From Kitasatospora phosalacinea (GTDB taxonomy: Bacteria; Actinomycetota; Actinomycetes; Streptomycetales; Streptomycetaceae), in contig NZ_JNYE01000100.1 of NCBI RefSeq assembly GCF_000717185.1, forward strand, positions 1 through 43,810: 43,810 bases of DNA. Direction: 5' to 3'. The translations under genes were made by a program, and so were the position numbers. How positions within the stretch are numbered: position 1 is the stretch's first letter; the number at the start of each line of letters is the position of its first letter. The notes under the pieces are model-generated. The model was not told the origin of the DNA. It saw only the letters and a program-made list of their open reading frames with translations, and did not search any database. Of the stretch, positions 42,576-43,810 are shown piece by piece.

Positions 42576-43667
42576 TCAGCCTGCGACGGCGACGATCCCG
42601 GCGAGCGCCGCGACCAGCAGCACCAGCACGCCCCCCAGGATCAGCGGCCCGAGCAGCCTCGGCGCCACCCGCGGCTGCCGCACCGGTCCCTGACGCTCCG
42701 TCCCCCGCGCGGCCGCCCGCTCCCGCCGCCCGCCGCGCGGGCGCGGCACCAGCGGACCGGCCGGCGGCCGGGGCACCGGCAGCAGCGGCTCGGGCGGGCC
42801 GTCCGGGCCCGGTTCGGGTGCGAACACCAGCAGGTCGCGCAGCTCCCGCTGGACGGCGACCGCGTCCGGCCGGGCCGCGGCGTCCGGCTGCAACAGCCGC
42901 TCGACCAGCGGCTGCAGCGGGCCGCAGCCGTCCGCGGGGTGGTGCCGACCGTCCCGGACGGCCGCCAGCAGCGTCGGCAGGTCGGCCTCCGGGTACGGGC
43001 CGCGGCCGGTCAGCAGCCGGTACAGCAGCACGCCCAGCGCCCAGGTGTCCGCGGGGGCGCCCGGGTCGATCGCCCAGCGCTCGGCGAGCGGACCGAGCAT
43101 CAGCGCCCGGGTGTCGTACACCCGGCGCGGCACCTCGCCGCCCAGCGCCGCGCACAGCTCCTCCTCGGCGGCGCCCAGCAGCAGCCCGCCGAGCATCGCC
43201 GCGCCGTCCTCGCAGACCAGCACCGTGCGCAGGGTCAGGTTCCCGTGCGTCAGACCGTCCTCGTGCAGGGAGCGCAGCGCGCCCGCCAGGTCCGCCCCGA
43301 TCTCCGCGACCCGGTACGGCGGGACCGGCCCGCTTCCCACCAGCCGCTCCAGCGGCACCCCCGGCACCGCCTCCTCGGCGACCCACAGCACCTCGTCCTC
43401 GGGCCCGGCCGCGAGCCCGCGCAGCAGCCGCGGGTGCGCCCCGGCCGCCGCCGCGACCTGCGCGACCCGCGCCGTCACCCGCGGCCCGTACGACGGGGCG
43501 GGCGCCCCCAACGGGTGCCCCGGCACCAGCAGTTCGGGCAGCTCCAACCCGAAAAGCCGCACCCGCGCCCCGCCGTGGACGTCCACCGCGAGCACCCCGG
43601 CCTCGTCCTCCGGACGGTCCGTCACCCGGTACCGCCCGGCCACCACTTGCCCCGGCTCCGCTCGCAT
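42576..43667 (-). CDS. Membrane-anchored pseudokinase
   Basis: 363 aa with a kinase fold but without catalysis. The position of HRD-x-KPxN reads H141-G-N-L-T-L-R-T, the DFG position reads G160-G-L, and no VAIK-type lysine or glycine loop is seen. The fold-stabilising D207-TWALGVLLYRLLTGRGPYP of subdomains IX-XI is intact, which supports the assignment. A basic, Pro-rich juxtamembrane stretch leads to a C-terminal membrane helix (about 337-360) with almost nothing outside. It probably acts as a scaffold or allosteric partner, for example of the adjacent active kinase. The ATG start is clear; 155 bases separate it from the kinase gene downstream. Confidence 0.88.
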   Translation of the reverse strand: MRAEPGQVVAGRYRVTDRPEDEAGVLAVDVHGGARVRLFGLELPELLVPGHPLGAPAPSYGPRVTARVAQVAAAAGAHPRLLRGLAAGPEDEVLWVAEEAVPGVPLERLVGSGPVPPYRVAEIGADLAGALRSLHEDGLTHGNLTLRTVLVCEDGAAMLGGLLLGAAEEELCAALGGEVPRRVYDTRALMLGPLAERWAIDPGAPADTWALGVLLYRLLTGRGPYPEADLPTLLAAVRDGRHHPADGCGPLQPLVERLLQPDAAARPDAVAVQRELRDLLVFAPEPGPDGPPEPLLPVPRPPAGPLVPRPRGGRRERAAARGTERQGPVRQPRVAPRLLGPLILGGVLVLLVAALAGIVAVAG

Positions 43668-43810
43668 GCCTGTTCCTCACGCCGTAGTCCCGCCAGCGTA
43701 CGGCTCCCGCCTGCCCCCGCCACCGCCCGGTACGCGCTTTCCCCTCCACCACCGGAAGCCGCCCCTCCACCCCGCCACCCCCACCCACCCGCGCCGGAGC
43801 CGCCCCCGAC
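43668..43810 (-). promoter_or_regulatory. Upstream region of the pseudokinase gene
   Basis: The last 143 bases carry no reading frame I can support and should include the pseudokinase promoter. TACGCT (minus strand, 43704-43699) would be a possible -10; no matching -35 is clear. Any further gene lies outside the window. Confidence 0.3.

Overview
This is a very high-GC window (third codon positions almost always G or C) with the gene families and codon habits of a Streptomycetaceae chromosome (Streptomyces, Kitasatospora or a close relative). Supporting signs are the sucCD / DUF6350 neighbourhood, an IcmB-type B12 protein, the MoxR-VWA-SWIM gene set, eukaryotic-type kinases and a 'streptophobe'-like zinc-ribbon membrane protein. 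It reads as core-like chromosome. I see no tRNA, rRNA, CRISPR array, transposase, integrase or phage gene.

Layout. 1-4.9 kb: a two-gene ABC-2 exporter, then (after a nested palindrome) a DUF6350 membrane protein, and an unusual LuxR-HTH / sigma-like / single-TM protein. 4.9-7.0 kb: sucD and sucC on the minus strand. 7.4-16.4 kb: a five-component MoxR-VWA system in two divergent halves. The minus half is MoxR ATPase, DUF5682 (TIKI/EreA-like motifs) and VWA protein; the plus half is a SWIM zinc-finger protein and DUF5691. A MerR regulator and a small membrane protein sit between the halves. Both halves are preceded by close matches to the RecA-independent DNA-damage promoter of Actinobacteria (tTGTCRgtg-N8-TAnnnT, the PafBC-type motif). 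16.5-19.7 kb: icmB and the helicase gene pcrA; pcrA carries a degenerate copy of the same motif. 19.9-28.0 kb: an envelope-glycan block (GT2 polyprenyl-phosphate glycosyltransferase, three polytopic GT-C-like membrane proteins, acyltransferase-3). 28.2-32.1 kb: a LuxR response regulator and PspC-domain histidine kinase, divergent from a PspC/toastrack membrane protein and a small membrane protein, with an array of TCAGGG half-sites between them. 32.1-34.9 kb: a DoxX-Rieske fusion and guaA, followed by a 756-base stretch with several hairpins but no convincing gene. 35.6-43.7 kb, all minus: zinc-ribbon membrane protein, GMC oxidoreductase, succinate-semialdehyde dehydrogenase, a Ser/Thr kinase and a pseudokinase.

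The most interesting reading is that the MoxR / VWA / DUF5682 / SWIM / DUF5691 genes form one DNA-damage-inducible module. They correspond by family to E. coli yehL/yehP/yehM/yehQ. Two independent promoters of one stress regulon flank a split locus, and a nearby repair helicase shares the motif. The promoter matches are seen directly in the sequence; induction by DNA damage is inference.
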